Shown: one piece after another, positions 26,703-36,307 of the stretch
Numbering within the stretch: position 1 is the stretch's first letter
Layout of the letters: each line of letters starts with the position of its first letter
Origin: an uncultured Flavobacteriaceae bacterium
GTDB taxonomy: Bacteria > Bacteroidota > Bacteroidia > Flavobacteriales > Flavobacteriaceae
NCBI GenBank assembly: GCA_938088195.1
Contig: CALKEO010000004.1
Coordinates: 44,399-108,398 of the forward strand
DNA: 64,000 nt
Direction of reading: 5' to 3'
Program-made: the position numbers and the translations under genes
The notes under the pieces: generated by a model
Seen by the model: only the letters and a program-made list of their open reading frames with translations
Told to the model about the DNA's origin: nothing
Databases searched by the model: none

Positions 26703-28001
26703 TTATTCAGCGTTATCTAAAAAAGTTTTTAGTGATTGTGTGAACCTTTCAAATATGGTTGTTCTTTCGATAGTTTCACTCTCACTTTCATTATTATTTA
26801 ATTCTATATTATTTTCTGATTCTTCATTTTTATTAATCTTTTTAACTTTAGTTGAATTCATTACTAGTCCAACAGCTGTAGCATACATTGGACTTGAAAT
26901 TTCAATTGAATTATTACCTGCTAAATGTTCACTTGGATATCCTAATCTAGTGTCCATTCCAGTAATATATTCAACCAATTGTTTTAAATGTTTGAGTTGA
27001 CTCCCTCCCCCTGTTAGTACAATTCCACCAATTAACTTTTTTTTCTGTTCTTCATGACCATAGTTTTTAATTTCAATGTAAACTTGTTCGATAATTTCAA
27101 CTACCCTTGCGTGAATTATTTTAGATAAATTTTTAAGAGTAATTTCTTTAGGTTCTCTCCCTCTTAAACCAGGGATAGAAACAATTTCATTTTCTTTATT
27201 CTCACCAGGCCAAGCTGATCCAAACTTAACTTTTAATAGTTCAGCTTGCTTTTCAATTATTGAACAGCCTTCTTTAATATCTTCAGTTATTATATTACCA
27301 CCAAACGGAATTACTGATGTATGTCTAATTATACCATCTTTAAAAATTGCTAAGTCGGTAGTTCCTCCTCCAATATCAATTAAAGCTACACCAGCTTCCT
27401 TTTCTTCATTACTTAAAACTGCATCAGCTGATGCTATAGGCTCTAAAGTAATTCCCTCGAAATCAATACCAGCACTCTTTATACATCTAGCAATATTTTT
27501 AATGGACGAAACTTGACCAACTACAACATGAAAATTAGCCTCAAGTCTTCCACCAAACATTCCAATGGGTTCTTTTATTTCTCCTTGACCATCAACTTTA
27601 TATTCTTGAGGAAGAACATGAATAATTTCTTCTCCTGGCAGCATAACCAATTTATAAACTTGATTAATCAAGCTTTCTAAATCATCTTTATCAATAACTT
27701 GATCTGAGTTTGTTCTTGTAATGTAATCACTATGTTGAAGACTTCTTATATGCTGGCCAGCTATTCCAACTATAACTTTCTCAATTTTTTCAGATGAATC
27801 TGCTTCCGCCTCACTAATAGCAGCTTGAATAGATTGAATAGTTTGGGTAATATTATTTACTACTCCTCTATGAACACCTAGACTCTTAGACTTTCCAATC
27901 CCAATAATTTTTAACTTATTATACTCGTTCAAAGATCCTATCATTGCTACAATTTTAGTAGTACCAATATCTAATCCAACAAATAAATTTTTTCCTACCA
28001 T
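26703..28001 (-). CDS. ftsA: Cell division protein FtsA
   Basis: An actin-like ATPase of 432 residues that tethers FtsZ to the membrane. Phosphate-1 motif GLDIGTTKIVAMIG is at the N-terminus, the 1C domain follows, and VALIDIGGGTTDLAIF (phosphate-2) and GGIVLTGGGSQLKHL (adenosine motif) lie further on. The C-terminal FERFTQSLKTFLDNAE is a plausible amphipathic membrane-targeting helix. I start at the ATG at 28001 (MVGKNLFVGLDIG); a TTG six codons upstream would overlap the end of ftsQ by 17 bp and adds nothing recognisable. Confidence 0.96.
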   Translation of the reverse strand: MVGKNLFVGLDIGTTKIVAMIGSLNEYNKLKIIGIGKSKSLGVHRGVVNNITQTIQSIQAAISEAEADSSEKIEKVIVGIAGQHIRSLQHSDYITRTNSDQVIDKDDLESLINQVYKLVMLPGEEIIHVLPQEYKVDGQGEIKEPIGMFGGRLEANFHVVVGQVSSIKNIARCIKSAGIDFEGITLEPIASADAVLSNEEKEAGVALIDIGGGTTDLAIFKDGIIRHTSVIPFGGNIITEDIKEGCSIIEKQAELLKVKFGSAWPGENKENEIVSIPGLRGREPKEITLKNLSKIIHARVVEIIEQVYIEIKNYGHEEQKKKLIGGIVLTGGGSQLKHLKQLVEYITGMDTRLGYPSEHLAGNNSIEISSPMYATAVGLVMNSTKVKKINKNEESENNIELNNNESESETIERTTIFERFTQSLKTFLDNAE

Positions 28002-28002
28002 A

Positions 28003-28710
28003 TTACCTCTTTTGAACAATTACTTGGTTTCTAAAATTCAAATTAATTGATTTTAATTTAACCAAAACACTATCATTAATGACAGTTTTATAAAACACTT
28101 TATAATTATTAAAACGAGATTTAAAGTCACTTAAATCTTTCATTTTAATTAAATACTTAAAGCTATTGACATGAAACAAAAATTCATTATCAATTATTTC
28201 TAAACCTGTTATATGATTACTTAAAAAGGTGTCATTTTTAAAATAATTACCCAACAAACCTAAACTCTTTAATTCAGTGGAATCGACCTCACTTAGAATC
28301 AATGGGATTCTTTCAGAATAATTTTCTGATAATGGCATTATGCTTCCACTTAAATCAATATAGTAATCATCATCTAATACTCTAAAAACAGGTTCTTTCT
28401 CAACAATTCTAACACCAAGTTCACCGTTTAATTCTAAAGAAACATCAGCTGAACTTATAAACGAATTTTTATTAATTAATTTCTCAATAACTTTCAAATT
28501 TAAATCTCTTTTTACAAGCTTTAAAGAAATAGAATCACTTTGTTTTAACATTTTATTAACCGATTCTACTGATATAAACTTAAACTTTGAGTCAAGATAA
28601 TTTATATTAGAAAAATCAATTTCTCTATCGCCATTTCTAACAATACTAAAAGCCATCAAAAAAGTAATTAAGAACAACATTATCAATAATTTAAGTACTC
28701 TAAATTTCAT
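28003..28710 (-). CDS. ftsQ: Cell division protein FtsQ
   Basis: A 235-residue bitopic protein. It has a short cytoplasmic start, one transmembrane helix (LKLLIMLFLITFLMAFSIV, about residues 6-24), then a periplasmic POTRA-like domain and the FtsQ/DivIB beta domain. Sequence conservation in this family is weak; recognisable pieces are VRIVEKEPVFRVLDDDYYIDLSG and SERIPLI. The position between murC and ftsA makes the call firm. It ends 1 bp before the ftsA ATG and begins 1 bp after the murC stop. In the divisome FtsQ joins FtsL and FtsB to activate FtsWI. Confidence 0.92.
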   Translation of the reverse strand: MKFRVLKLLIMLFLITFLMAFSIVRNGDREIDFSNINYLDSKFKFISVESVNKMLKQSDSISLKLVKRDLNLKVIEKLINKNSFISSADVSLELNGELGVRIVEKEPVFRVLDDDYYIDLSGSIMPLSENYSERIPLILSEVDSTELKSLGLLGNYFKNDTFLSNHITGLEIIDNEFLFHVNSFKYLIKMKDLSDFKSRFNNYKVFYKTVINDSVLVKLKSINLNFRNQVIVQKR

Positions 28711-28711
28711 T

Positions 28712-30052
28712 TTAATTTAGTATTGCATTTTTAATTTTTTCTACTTCAACCGAAATATCACCGGCACCCATTACAACTATTACTTCCGCATCTGATTTTG
28801 AAATATAATCTTTCAAATCAATTTTTTTAAGTAATGTTTTATTTTCATTAATGGTTCTATCTAATAATTCTTTTGAGCTAATTCCCTTTAATGGTCTTTC
28901 TCTGGCTGGATATATATCTATCAATACTATTTGACTAAATTTTGATAGTTCTCTTGCAAAATCATCCATAAAGTCTTTTGTCCTTGAGAACAAATGTGGT
29001 TGAAATACTACCATAATTTTTTTGTTAGGGTATAAGGCAAAAACAGATTCACGAACAGCTTTAATTTCATTTGGGTGATGAGCATAATCATCAATTAGTA
29101 TTTTAGGGGATCTTAACACATAACTAAACCTTCTTTTTACTCCTTTAAATGTTCCAAATGATTTTACTAAATCTTTGTCATTAATTTTTAAGTTTTTACA
29201 AATTGCAAATGCTGCTAATGCATTACTTACATTATGTTTCCCAGGCATTTTAAATTTAATGTTTTCACATATTGAATCCGAGTATTTTATATCAAAACAA
29301 GAGAAATCATTTTCAATTCTATAATTAATTATTGAATACTCTGCTTTTGAATTAAAACCATAATCGACTCCATTAATTGGTAAGTTAAAATTTTTAAAAA
29401 GTACACCATCTTTTTCTAAATTTCCAGCGAATTCCTTAAATGAATTTTGTAACTCGGAGTTGGAACCATATATATCCATATGGTCTGCATCAATTGATGT
29501 AATACAAGCTATATTGGGTTTTAAATATAAAAATGATCTATCAAATTCGTCAGCTTCAACCAAAATAATATCTTGTCCATTATCAATTAAATTGCTATTA
29601 TAATTTTCTGAGATTCCACCAATAAAAGATGTAAAACTAATGTTGTTTTCAAAAAGCAAATGTGATAGAATAGTCGAAGTTGTTGTTTTTCCATGAGTAC
29701 CAGCAATTGCAATACAAAATTTATTTTGAGAAATAAGACCTAAAGTTTGAGCTCTTTTTAAAACATCAAAATCATTTTTTAAAAAATAATCTAATAGAAT
29801 ATTATCAATAGGAATAGCAGGTGTATACACAACTAAAGTGTTTGTACTATCTTTAAATTCTGATGGTATTTTATTCAATTTTTGTTCGTAATTAATTAGG
29901 GCTCCATTGTTTGATAAACTTAAAGTTAAATCTGTTTTGGTTTTATCATATCCACCAACTAATTTTCCTCTATTTAAAAAATATAATGCTATTGCAGACA
30001 TGCCAATTCCTCCTATTCCAATAAAAAATATTTTACTGTAATTTATTTCCAT
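28712..30052 (-). CDS. murC: UDP-N-acetylmuramate--L-alanine ligase
   Basis: A 446-residue Mur ligase that adds L-Ala to UDP-MurNAc with ATP, the first amino acid of the stem peptide. The N-terminal UDP-binding motif is FIGIGGIGMSAIALYF; the ATP P-loop is IAGTHGKTTTSTIL near residue 117. Further signatures are VEADEFDRSFL, the KMPGKHNVSNALAAFAI stretch, and DDYAHHPNEIKA with the C-terminal domain His. The start overlaps murG by 20 bp on the same strand, consistent with tight translational coupling in the dcw operon. Confidence 0.97.
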   Translation of the reverse strand: MEINYSKIFFIGIGGIGMSAIALYFLNRGKLVGGYDKTKTDLTLSLSNNGALINYEQKLNKIPSEFKDSTNTLVVYTPAIPIDNILLDYFLKNDFDVLKRAQTLGLISQNKFCIAIAGTHGKTTTSTILSHLLFENNISFTSFIGGISENYNSNLIDNGQDIILVEADEFDRSFLYLKPNIACITSIDADHMDIYGSNSELQNSFKEFAGNLEKDGVLFKNFNLPINGVDYGFNSKAEYSIINYRIENDFSCFDIKYSDSICENIKFKMPGKHNVSNALAAFAICKNLKINDKDLVKSFGTFKGVKRRFSYVLRSPKILIDDYAHHPNEIKAVRESVFALYPNKKIMVVFQPHLFSRTKDFMDDFARELSKFSQIVLIDIYPARERPLKGISSKELLDRTINENKTLLKKIDLKDYISKSDAEVIVVMGAGDISVEVEKIKNAILN

Positions 30053-31139
30053 TTTTTAATCTTGTCTTAACTTTTTCAATTATTTTATTTGTAGCTTGAG
30101 GCATAGCTAATAGCTTTATAGCTTTAGAAAGCTCATTACTAAATTTTTCATTATTAATTACTTTATCAAATACTTTAAAAAATATCTCATTTAAATCTTT
30201 TTCTTTTACCATCACTGCAGCATTTTTATTTACAATATTTAATGCGTTTTTAGTTTGATGATCTTCTGCCAAATTTGGTGATGGTATGAAAATTACTGGC
30301 TTAGCGACAATACATAATTCGGATATTACACTAGCACCAGATCTTGAAATTATGTAATCTGCAGAACTATAGGCTTTGTTCATATTTTTTAAAAACGGAA
30401 ACACTTTAATTTTTTTTGAATTGTATTTTTTATAAGAGTCATAATACATATTTCCACATTGCCAAATAATTTGAATTTTGTACTTATTAAAAAAATCTAA
30501 ATTTTTTGAAATAAATTCATTTATATTTTTGGCTCCTAAACTTCCTCCTAAAACCAGTAAAACTTTGTTGGGCCTTGTTATATTAAAAAAAATATCAGAT
30601 TCTTTTTTTGAAATATTTGTCTCAAAAATTTCTTTCCTCACAGGGTTTCCTGTGAAGAATATTTTATTTACAGGAAAGTACTTGCTCATACCATCATAAG
30701 CAACACAAATGGTTTCAACCGACTTCGATAATATTTTATTAGTAAGTCCTGCATAAGAATTTTGTTCTTGAATAAGGGTAGGTAAATTAAGTTTGGAGGC
30801 TACATACAGAATTGGACCACTTGCAAATCCACCGGTTCCAATTACAAAATCAGGTTTAAACTTTTTTATTATAAAATATGATTTAATTAAGCTGTGTAGC
30901 AATTTGAATGGAACTAATAAATTTGTAAAATGTAATTTTCTTTTAATTCCACTAATCCATAAACCGATAATATTATAACCCCTTTCAGGGACTTTTTTCA
31001 TCTCCATTCTTTGATTAGAACCAACAAATAAAATTTCTGATGAATGAAAGTTCATTGATAATTCATCTGCAATTGAAATAGCAGGATATATATGACCGCC
31101 AGTTCCTCCACCAGAAATTAAAAATTTATATTTCTTCAC
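30033..31139 (-). CDS. murG: Lipid II synthase (undecaprenyldiphospho-muramoylpentapeptide GlcNAc transferase)
   Basis: A 368-residue GT28 glycosyltransferase that transfers GlcNAc from UDP-GlcNAc to lipid I on the inner face of the membrane. Motifs: ISGGGTGGHIYPAISIAD at the N-terminus (G-loop 1), GTGGFASGPILY, QEQNSYAGLTNK, TGNPVRKEIF, LVLGGSLGAKNIN, and the donor-binding ISRSGASVISEL with PSPNLAEDHQTKNA. The length is normal. It overlaps ftsW by 14 bp and murC by 20 bp. Confidence 0.97.
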   Translation of the reverse strand: MKKYKFLISGGGTGGHIYPAISIADELSMNFHSSEILFVGSNQRMEMKKVPERGYNIIGLWISGIKRKLHFTNLLVPFKLLHSLIKSYFIIKKFKPDFVIGTGGFASGPILYVASKLNLPTLIQEQNSYAGLTNKILSKSVETICVAYDGMSKYFPVNKIFFTGNPVRKEIFETNISKKESDIFFNITRPNKVLLVLGGSLGAKNINEFISKNLDFFNKYKIQIIWQCGNMYYDSYKKYNSKKIKVFPFLKNMNKAYSSADYIISRSGASVISELCIVAKPVIFIPSPNLAEDHQTKNALNIVNKNAAVMVKEKDLNEIFFKVFDKVINNEKFSNELSKAIKLLAMPQATNKIIEKVKTRLKNGNKLQ

Positions 31140-32301
31140 TTAAAATATTTAAAGGGTTATTGGTCTCATTATTTTCTTTGCTATTTTTATTGACACTAAC
31201 GCTTAAAACAATTCCTAAAGCCATAAACGTCATCCAAATTGATGTCCCTCCAGTACTTATCAATGGAAGTGGTTGACCAGTTACTGGAAAAAGCTGAACT
31301 GCAACACCCATATTAATATATGCTTGAAAAATAATTGGGAGTCCTACACCTAAAGCTAATAGTTGACCAAAAACAGTTTGAGATTTATATGAAACTATTA
31401 TGATTCTAAATAATAACCAAGTGTACAATAATAAAATAGAAATTGCTCCAACAGTCCCATATTCTTCAGTTACTATAGCATATATAAAATCAGAGGTGCT
31501 TTGTGGAAGTAGATTTTTCATTGAACTTTTACCTGCTCCTACACCAAAAACTGATCCATTAGCTATTGCTGATTTAGCTCTTATTATTTGGTAATTTGCC
31601 TCACTACTTTCGGAATCCAAATAATTTTCAATACGATTAGTCCAAGTATCAATTCTGTTAGGCATCTTTTCTGGAAAAGTCTTTGCCAAAAGAACAAAAA
31701 ATGATAAAAAAAAGATTCCCGAAAAAATTATTCCAATTAAATATTTAATTGGATATCTTCCAATAAATATTAATGTCAGAATCATTAAAAATATCATCGC
31801 CGCTGTTGAAAAATTTGATGGTAGAATCAATAACACCACCATTAATATTGGTGTCCAAAGTGGTAAAATTGTACTGCTAAATTTTATTTCTTTTCCATAG
31901 TTTTTTGACAAATAAAAAGCCGTATAAACCATTAATATTACTATCGCCATTGATGATGGCTGAAAAGATAGACCAACAACAGGTAATCTTATCCATCTGC
32001 TAGCATTAGCTCCATCAATTAAATTTCCCTGAATTGCAGTAAGGAATAATAAAACAATTATGACAGGTAATCCAATTACAGATAACCCCTTGAAATATTT
32101 GTAAGGAATTAAATGAGTTGCATACATTATTAAAATTCCGATAAAAATAATAGCAATGTGCTTTATCATATTTGAAAAAATAAGATCATTTCCTAAATTT
32201 GAACTAGCACTGTAAACGGGTAAAAAAGAAAAAATAGCCAATAAAGAAACAATTGTCCATATTATTTTATCTCCCTTAATTTTATTTAATAATATTCTCA
32301 T
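31126..32301 (-). CDS. ftsW: Peptidoglycan glycosyltransferase FtsW (SEDS family)
   Basis: A 391-residue polytopic membrane protein with about ten hydrophobic segments. SEDS-family marks are the DGANASRWIRLPVVGLSFQPSSMA stretch, and the C-terminal PVTGQPLPLISTGGTSIWMTFMALGIVLSVS. FtsW polymerises lipid II into septal glycan together with its partner transpeptidase FtsI, encoded four genes upstream in the operon (ftsI, murE, mraY, murD, ftsW). It shares 1 bp with the murD stop region and overlaps murG by 14 bp. Confidence 0.96.
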   Translation of the reverse strand: MRILLNKIKGDKIIWTIVSLLAIFSFLPVYSASSNLGNDLIFSNMIKHIAIIFIGILIMYATHLIPYKYFKGLSVIGLPVIIVLLFLTAIQGNLIDGANASRWIRLPVVGLSFQPSSMAIVILMVYTAFYLSKNYGKEIKFSSTILPLWTPILMVVLLILPSNFSTAAMIFLMILTLIFIGRYPIKYLIGIIFSGIFFLSFFVLLAKTFPEKMPNRIDTWTNRIENYLDSESSEANYQIIRAKSAIANGSVFGVGAGKSSMKNLLPQSTSDFIYAIVTEEYGTVGAISILLLYTWLLFRIIIVSYKSQTVFGQLLALGVGLPIIFQAYINMGVAVQLFPVTGQPLPLISTGGTSIWMTFMALGIVLSVSVNKNSKENNETNNPLNILSEEI

Positions 32302-33641
32302 TATAATTTTCTAACACATTCTTTAAATTGATTACCACGATCTTCATAATTTTCAAATAAATCAAAACTAGAACAAGCTGGAGAAAGTAAAACAACGTCA
32401 TTTGGTTTTGCAATTCTATAAGCAGAATTAACAGCTTCGTTCATACTAGATGTTTCTATAATTAAATCAGAGATAGATGAAAAAGTTTCTATAATTTTCT
32501 TATTATCTAATCCCAAACAAATTATTGCCTTGACTTTTTCCCTAACAAGTGGCAAAAGTTCATTATAATTATTTCCTTTGTCAACTCCACCAACAATCCA
32601 TACTGTAGAGTTTTTCATAGAGTCCAAAGCATAGTAAACAGCATTAACATTTGTAGCTTTAGAATCATTTATATATTTAACTTTTTGAATCGTAAGGACA
32701 TTCTCCATTCTATGATTGATGCTTTGAAAATTTCCTAAAGATTCTTTTAAAGCTTGATTTGAAATGTTTAATAATTGGGCAACGGTAGCAGCTGCCATAC
32801 TATTTTGAATATTATGTTTTCCTTTTAGGGATAGGTTTTCTATCGATATCATAAATTTATTTTTATTAATTTGAGATTGTATTTTGTTATTTTCAATGTA
32901 AGTCTGATTAGATGAAGTGTTTTTTAAAAATGAAAAAGATAATTTTGAGGAGTTTATTTTTCTAAACTTTATCTCCTTTTCAATTATAGTATCATCTCCA
33001 TTATATATTAGAAAATCAGAACTTAATTGGTTAGAAATTATATTGAATTTAGCATCTATGTATTTTTTGAAGCTATTATCATGTCTTTCTAAATGGTCGG
33101 GTGAGAGATTAGTAATTACTGCTATTTTGGGTCTGAATTGGAAAACTCTTTCTAATTGAAAACTACTCAACTCAATAACTATAAAATCAAACTTCTTTTT
33201 TGAGATTAAAAAGGCAAAGCTATTCCCAATATTTCCACATATACCAACATTTAATCCAGACGATTTTAAAATATGATATATTAAACATGTTGTAGTTGTT
33301 TTTCCATTTGATCCAGTAACCCCTATAATTTTAGCATTTGTAAACCTACTTGCAAATTCAATTTCAGAAATTATTGGAATATTATTTTTTAATATTTTGA
33401 GTACTAAATCACAATCATTAGGAATACCGGGACTTTTAATAATTTCATTCGCTTTTAAAATTTTATTTAAACTATGTTTACCCTCCTCAAATTCAATACC
33501 ATTATCAATTAATATTTTTTTATAACTATTTTCTATTATATTTATTTCAGATAAAAAAACATTCATTCCGTTTTTATTGGCTAAATAAGCCGCTCCGACT
33601 CCACTTTCTCCCCCTCCTAACACAATTAAGTTAGTTTTCAT
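32301..33641 (-). CDS. murD: UDP-N-acetylmuramoyl-L-alanine--D-glutamate ligase
   Basis: A 446-residue Mur ligase that adds D-Glu to UDP-MurNAc-L-Ala. The N-terminal Rossmann-like motif is IVLGGGESGVGAAYLA and the ATP-binding loop is GVTGSNGKTTTTCLIYH near residue 112. Later motifs are ITNLSPDHLERHDNSF, the LSLKGKHNIQNSMAAATVA stretch, and NDSKATNVNAVYYAL, whose Lys region lies in the C-terminal domain. It starts 1 bp before mraY ends in operon order and shares a base with ftsW. Confidence 0.97.
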   Translation of the reverse strand: MKTNLIVLGGGESGVGAAYLANKNGMNVFLSEINIIENSYKKILIDNGIEFEEGKHSLNKILKANEIIKSPGIPNDCDLVLKILKNNIPIISEIEFASRFTNAKIIGVTGSNGKTTTTCLIYHILKSSGLNVGICGNIGNSFAFLISKKKFDFIVIELSSFQLERVFQFRPKIAVITNLSPDHLERHDNSFKKYIDAKFNIISNQLSSDFLIYNGDDTIIEKEIKFRKINSSKLSFSFLKNTSSNQTYIENNKIQSQINKNKFMISIENLSLKGKHNIQNSMAAATVAQLLNISNQALKESLGNFQSINHRMENVLTIQKVKYINDSKATNVNAVYYALDSMKNSTVWIVGGVDKGNNYNELLPLVREKVKAIICLGLDNKKIIETFSSISDLIIETSSMNEAVNSAYRIAKPNDVVLLSPACSSFDLFENYEDRGNQFKECVRKL

Positions 33642-33642
33642 T

Positions 33643-34842
33643 TTATCTAATTTTTAATGTTATTAAAGAGAGAATTGCCATTAGTATACCAATAATCCAA
33701 AATCTAACTACAATTTTACTTTCGTGATAACCTTTTTTTTGAAAATGATGATGTATTGGAGACATTAAGAATACCCTTTTTCCAAAACCTAACTTATTTT
33801 TGGTGTATTTAAAGTAGCTTACTTGAATTATTACAGAAAGTGTTTCAATTAAAAATACCCCACAAATCAGTGGAAGAAGAAGTTCTTTTCTTACAATAAT
33901 AGCAATTACAGCAATTATTCCTCCAATAGTTAAACTACCCGTATCACCCATAAATATTTGAGCTGGAAAAGTATTGTACCACAAAAAACCAATTAATCCC
34001 CCCATAAATGCTGAAATAAAAATTACAATTTCACTTATTCGAGGAATATACATTACGTTCAAATACTCGGAGAATATGATATTTCCAGAAATCCATGCAA
34101 AAATTCCTAAAGTAAGAGTTATAATAACTGAAGAGCCAGTGGCTAAACCATCAATTCCATCAGTTAAATTTGCTCCATTTGAAACAGCACTAATAATTAA
34201 AATGACAAAAAAAACAAAAACTACAATACTATATTCTTTAGATTTACCTCCAGTCCAAGAAATTAAATATGAGTAATCCAGTTCATTGTTTTTTAAGAAA
34301 GGAACTGTTGTTTTTGTAGATTTATATTCTACTTTTTCAAACGATTCATTAACTCCAAATTTATCTTTAATAGTAACATCTGGATGATAAAATAAAATTA
34401 AACCTATTATAAGACCTAACGAAATTTGTCCAATTAGTTTAAATTTCCCTTCTAATCCATCCTTATTTTTTTTGAAAACCTTAATATAATCATCAACAAA
34501 ACCAATAAATCCTAACCAAACTGTTGTAAAAATTAATATTATTATATAAATATTTTCAAAATTTGAAAACAATAAAACAGGGATTATGGTAGCCATAATT
34601 ATTATTAAACCACCCATTGTAGGAGTGCCTTTTTTTTCTTTTTGACCATTTAAACCTAAATCTCTTATGGTTTCTCCAATTTGTTTTTTTCTTAAAAAAT
34701 TTATTATATTTTTTCCGTATCTAATTGAAATCATTAATGAAAAAATAAACGCCAAGGCCGATCTAAATGATAGGTATTGAAACAACCCTGCACCAGGTAA
34801 TTGATATTTTAATTCTAAATATTCAAATAAAAAATATAACAT
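33643..34842 (-). CDS. mraY: Phospho-N-acetylmuramoyl-pentapeptide transferase
   Basis: A 399-residue membrane enzyme that attaches phospho-MurNAc-pentapeptide to undecaprenyl phosphate, making lipid I. Signatures: [15 protein letters not shown] with the first conserved loop, [20 protein letters not shown] with the Asp-Asp pair, [39 protein letters not shown], and the histidine motif [23 protein letters not shown]. An insertion between the DDY and NLTDG motifs (about residues 155-200) makes it longer than the 360-residue E. coli enzyme, as is common in Bacteroidota. Confidence 0.97.
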   Translation of the reverse strand: MLYFLFEYLELKYQLPGAGLFQYLSFRSALAFIFSLMISIRYGKNIINFLRKKQIGETIRDLGLNGQKEKKGTPTMGGLIIIMATIIPVLLFSNFENIYIIILIFTTVWLGFIGFVDDYIKVFKKNKDGLEGKFKLIGQISLGLIIGLILFYHPDVTIKDKFGVNESFEKVEYKSTKTTVPFLKNNELDYSYLISWTGGKSKEYSIVVFVFFVILIISAVSNGANLTDGIDGLATGSSVIITLTLGIFAWISGNIIFSEYLNVMYIPRISEIVIFISAFMGGLIGFLWYNTFPAQIFMGDTGSLTIGGIIAVIAIIVRKELLLPLICGVFLIETLSVIIQVSYFKYTKNKLGFGKRVFLMSPIHHHFQKKGYHESKIVVRFWIIGILMAILSLITLKIR

Positions 34843-34843
34843 A

Positions 34844-36307
34844 TCATTTCTTTTTTATTAAAAATTCTTCTAGTATTTTTTTATCATCAAACTCAATTTT
34901 TTCTTTACCATTTATTTGAAACTTTTCATGACCTTTTCCTGCGACTAATATCACATCATTATATGAGTTAATTTCACAAGCATATTTTATTGCTTTCTTT
35001 CTATCTACTATATTTGAAACCTTATGTAGATCTTTTTTGTCAACGCCCAAAAGTATTTGATCAATAATTAATTTTGGATTTTCAGATCTTGGATTATCAG
35101 ATGTAAAAACAACTTTATCACTTAACGAAGCTGCTATTCTTCCCATTTTTGGTCTTTTTTCCACATCTCTATCTCCACCACAACCAATTACTGTGATAAT
35201 TATTTCGTTTTTAGATTTTAATTCATTTAAAGTTTCTAATATTTTTTGTAAAGAATCTGGACTATGAGCATAATCAACTATTCCTATTTTATTTAAATCA
35301 TTACCAATAATTTTTTCAAACCTTCCCTCAACCGTGTTTAAGGCGCTAATATTACTCAATATTTTATCCTCATCTAAATGAAATAATTTTGCCAAACAAT
35401 ATGTCGCTAAAATATTGTAAGAGTTAAAATCTCCAATTAGTTTAGTCCAAACCTCGTTACCATTAATTGACATTTTCGTTCCATTAAAGTCTTTTTCAAA
35501 AATTTTTAAAGAAAAATCTGCTTTGGTTTTTATTGCATAACGGTAAATATTTGCTTTTGAATTTTGAATCATATAATTACCATTTTTATCATCAATATTT
35601 ATAATAGCAAGTGAATTACAACTCAATGAATCAAAAAATATTTTTTTTACGTCTCTGTATTCACTAAATGTTTTATGATAATCTAAATGATCTTGAGAAA
35701 GGTTCGTAAAAATACCTGCAGCATAATCTAATCCAGAAATTCTTTTCTGTTTTATAGAATGTGAAGAAACTTCCATAAAACAAAATTTAATGTTAGATTC
35801 TACCATTTGATTCAAAACCTTAAAAAGAGTTAATGGGTCTGGTGTTGTAAGATTAGATACTATTTTTTTTTCTCCGATTATAATTTTGTTAGTTGAAATT
35901 AGTCCTACCTGAAAATCAAAAGATCGAAAAAGTTGAAACATTAAATTAGCAGTGGTGGTTTTTCCATTAGTACCAGTAATACCAATGAGTTTTAATTTTT
36001 GTGAAGGATTGTCATAAAAGTTATTACATAATAATGATAAGGATTCTCTAGCATCTTTTACTTTAATATAAGTAACGTCTTTTACAAAAATTTCAGGAAA
36101 TATTTGACATACAACAACTTTAGCTCCATTTTCAATAGCATGAGGAATAAATTTATTTCCATCCATTCTATTTCCTATAATCGCTACAAATAAATCGTCT
36201 TCGGAAATTTGTAAAGAATTGAACTCTATTTTATTCACAAGAGTTTCCGTAGAACCTATGACGGAATCAATATTTACTTTATATAGTAGGTCCTTTAATA
36301 TTTTCAT
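34844..36307 (-). CDS. murE: UDP-N-acetylmuramoyl-tripeptide synthetase, meso-DAP type
   Basis: A 487-residue Mur ligase adding the third residue of the stem peptide. The ATP loop is [20 protein letters not shown] near residue 110. The C-terminal domain contains the motif [11 protein letters not shown]; the DNPR sequence is the recognised determinant for meso-diaminopimelate, as opposed to lysine, so the cell wall should be of the DAP type. [12 protein letters not shown] and [10 protein letters not shown] are further Mur motifs. It overlaps ftsI by 4 bp (ATGA-type). Confidence 0.97.
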   Translation of the reverse strand: MKILKDLLYKVNIDSVIGSTETLVNKIEFNSLQISEDDLFVAIIGNRMDGNKFIPHAIENGAKVVVCQIFPEIFVKDVTYIKVKDARESLSLLCNNFYDNPSQKLKLIGITGTNGKTTTANLMFQLFRSFDFQVGLISTNKIIIGEKKIVSNLTTPDPLTLFKVLNQMVESNIKFCFMEVSSHSIKQKRISGLDYAAGIFTNLSQDHLDYHKTFSEYRDVKKIFFDSLSCNSLAIINIDDKNGNYMIQNSKANIYRYAIKTKADFSLKIFEKDFNGTKMSINGNEVWTKLIGDFNSYNILATYCLAKLFHLDEDKILSNISALNTVEGRFEKIIGNDLNKIGIVDYAHSPDSLQKILETLNELKSKNEIIITVIGCGGDRDVEKRPKMGRIAASLSDKVVFTSDNPRSENPKLIIDQILLGVDKKDLHKVSNIVDRKKAIKYACEINSYNDVILVAGKGHEKFQINGKEKIEFDDKKILEEFLIKKK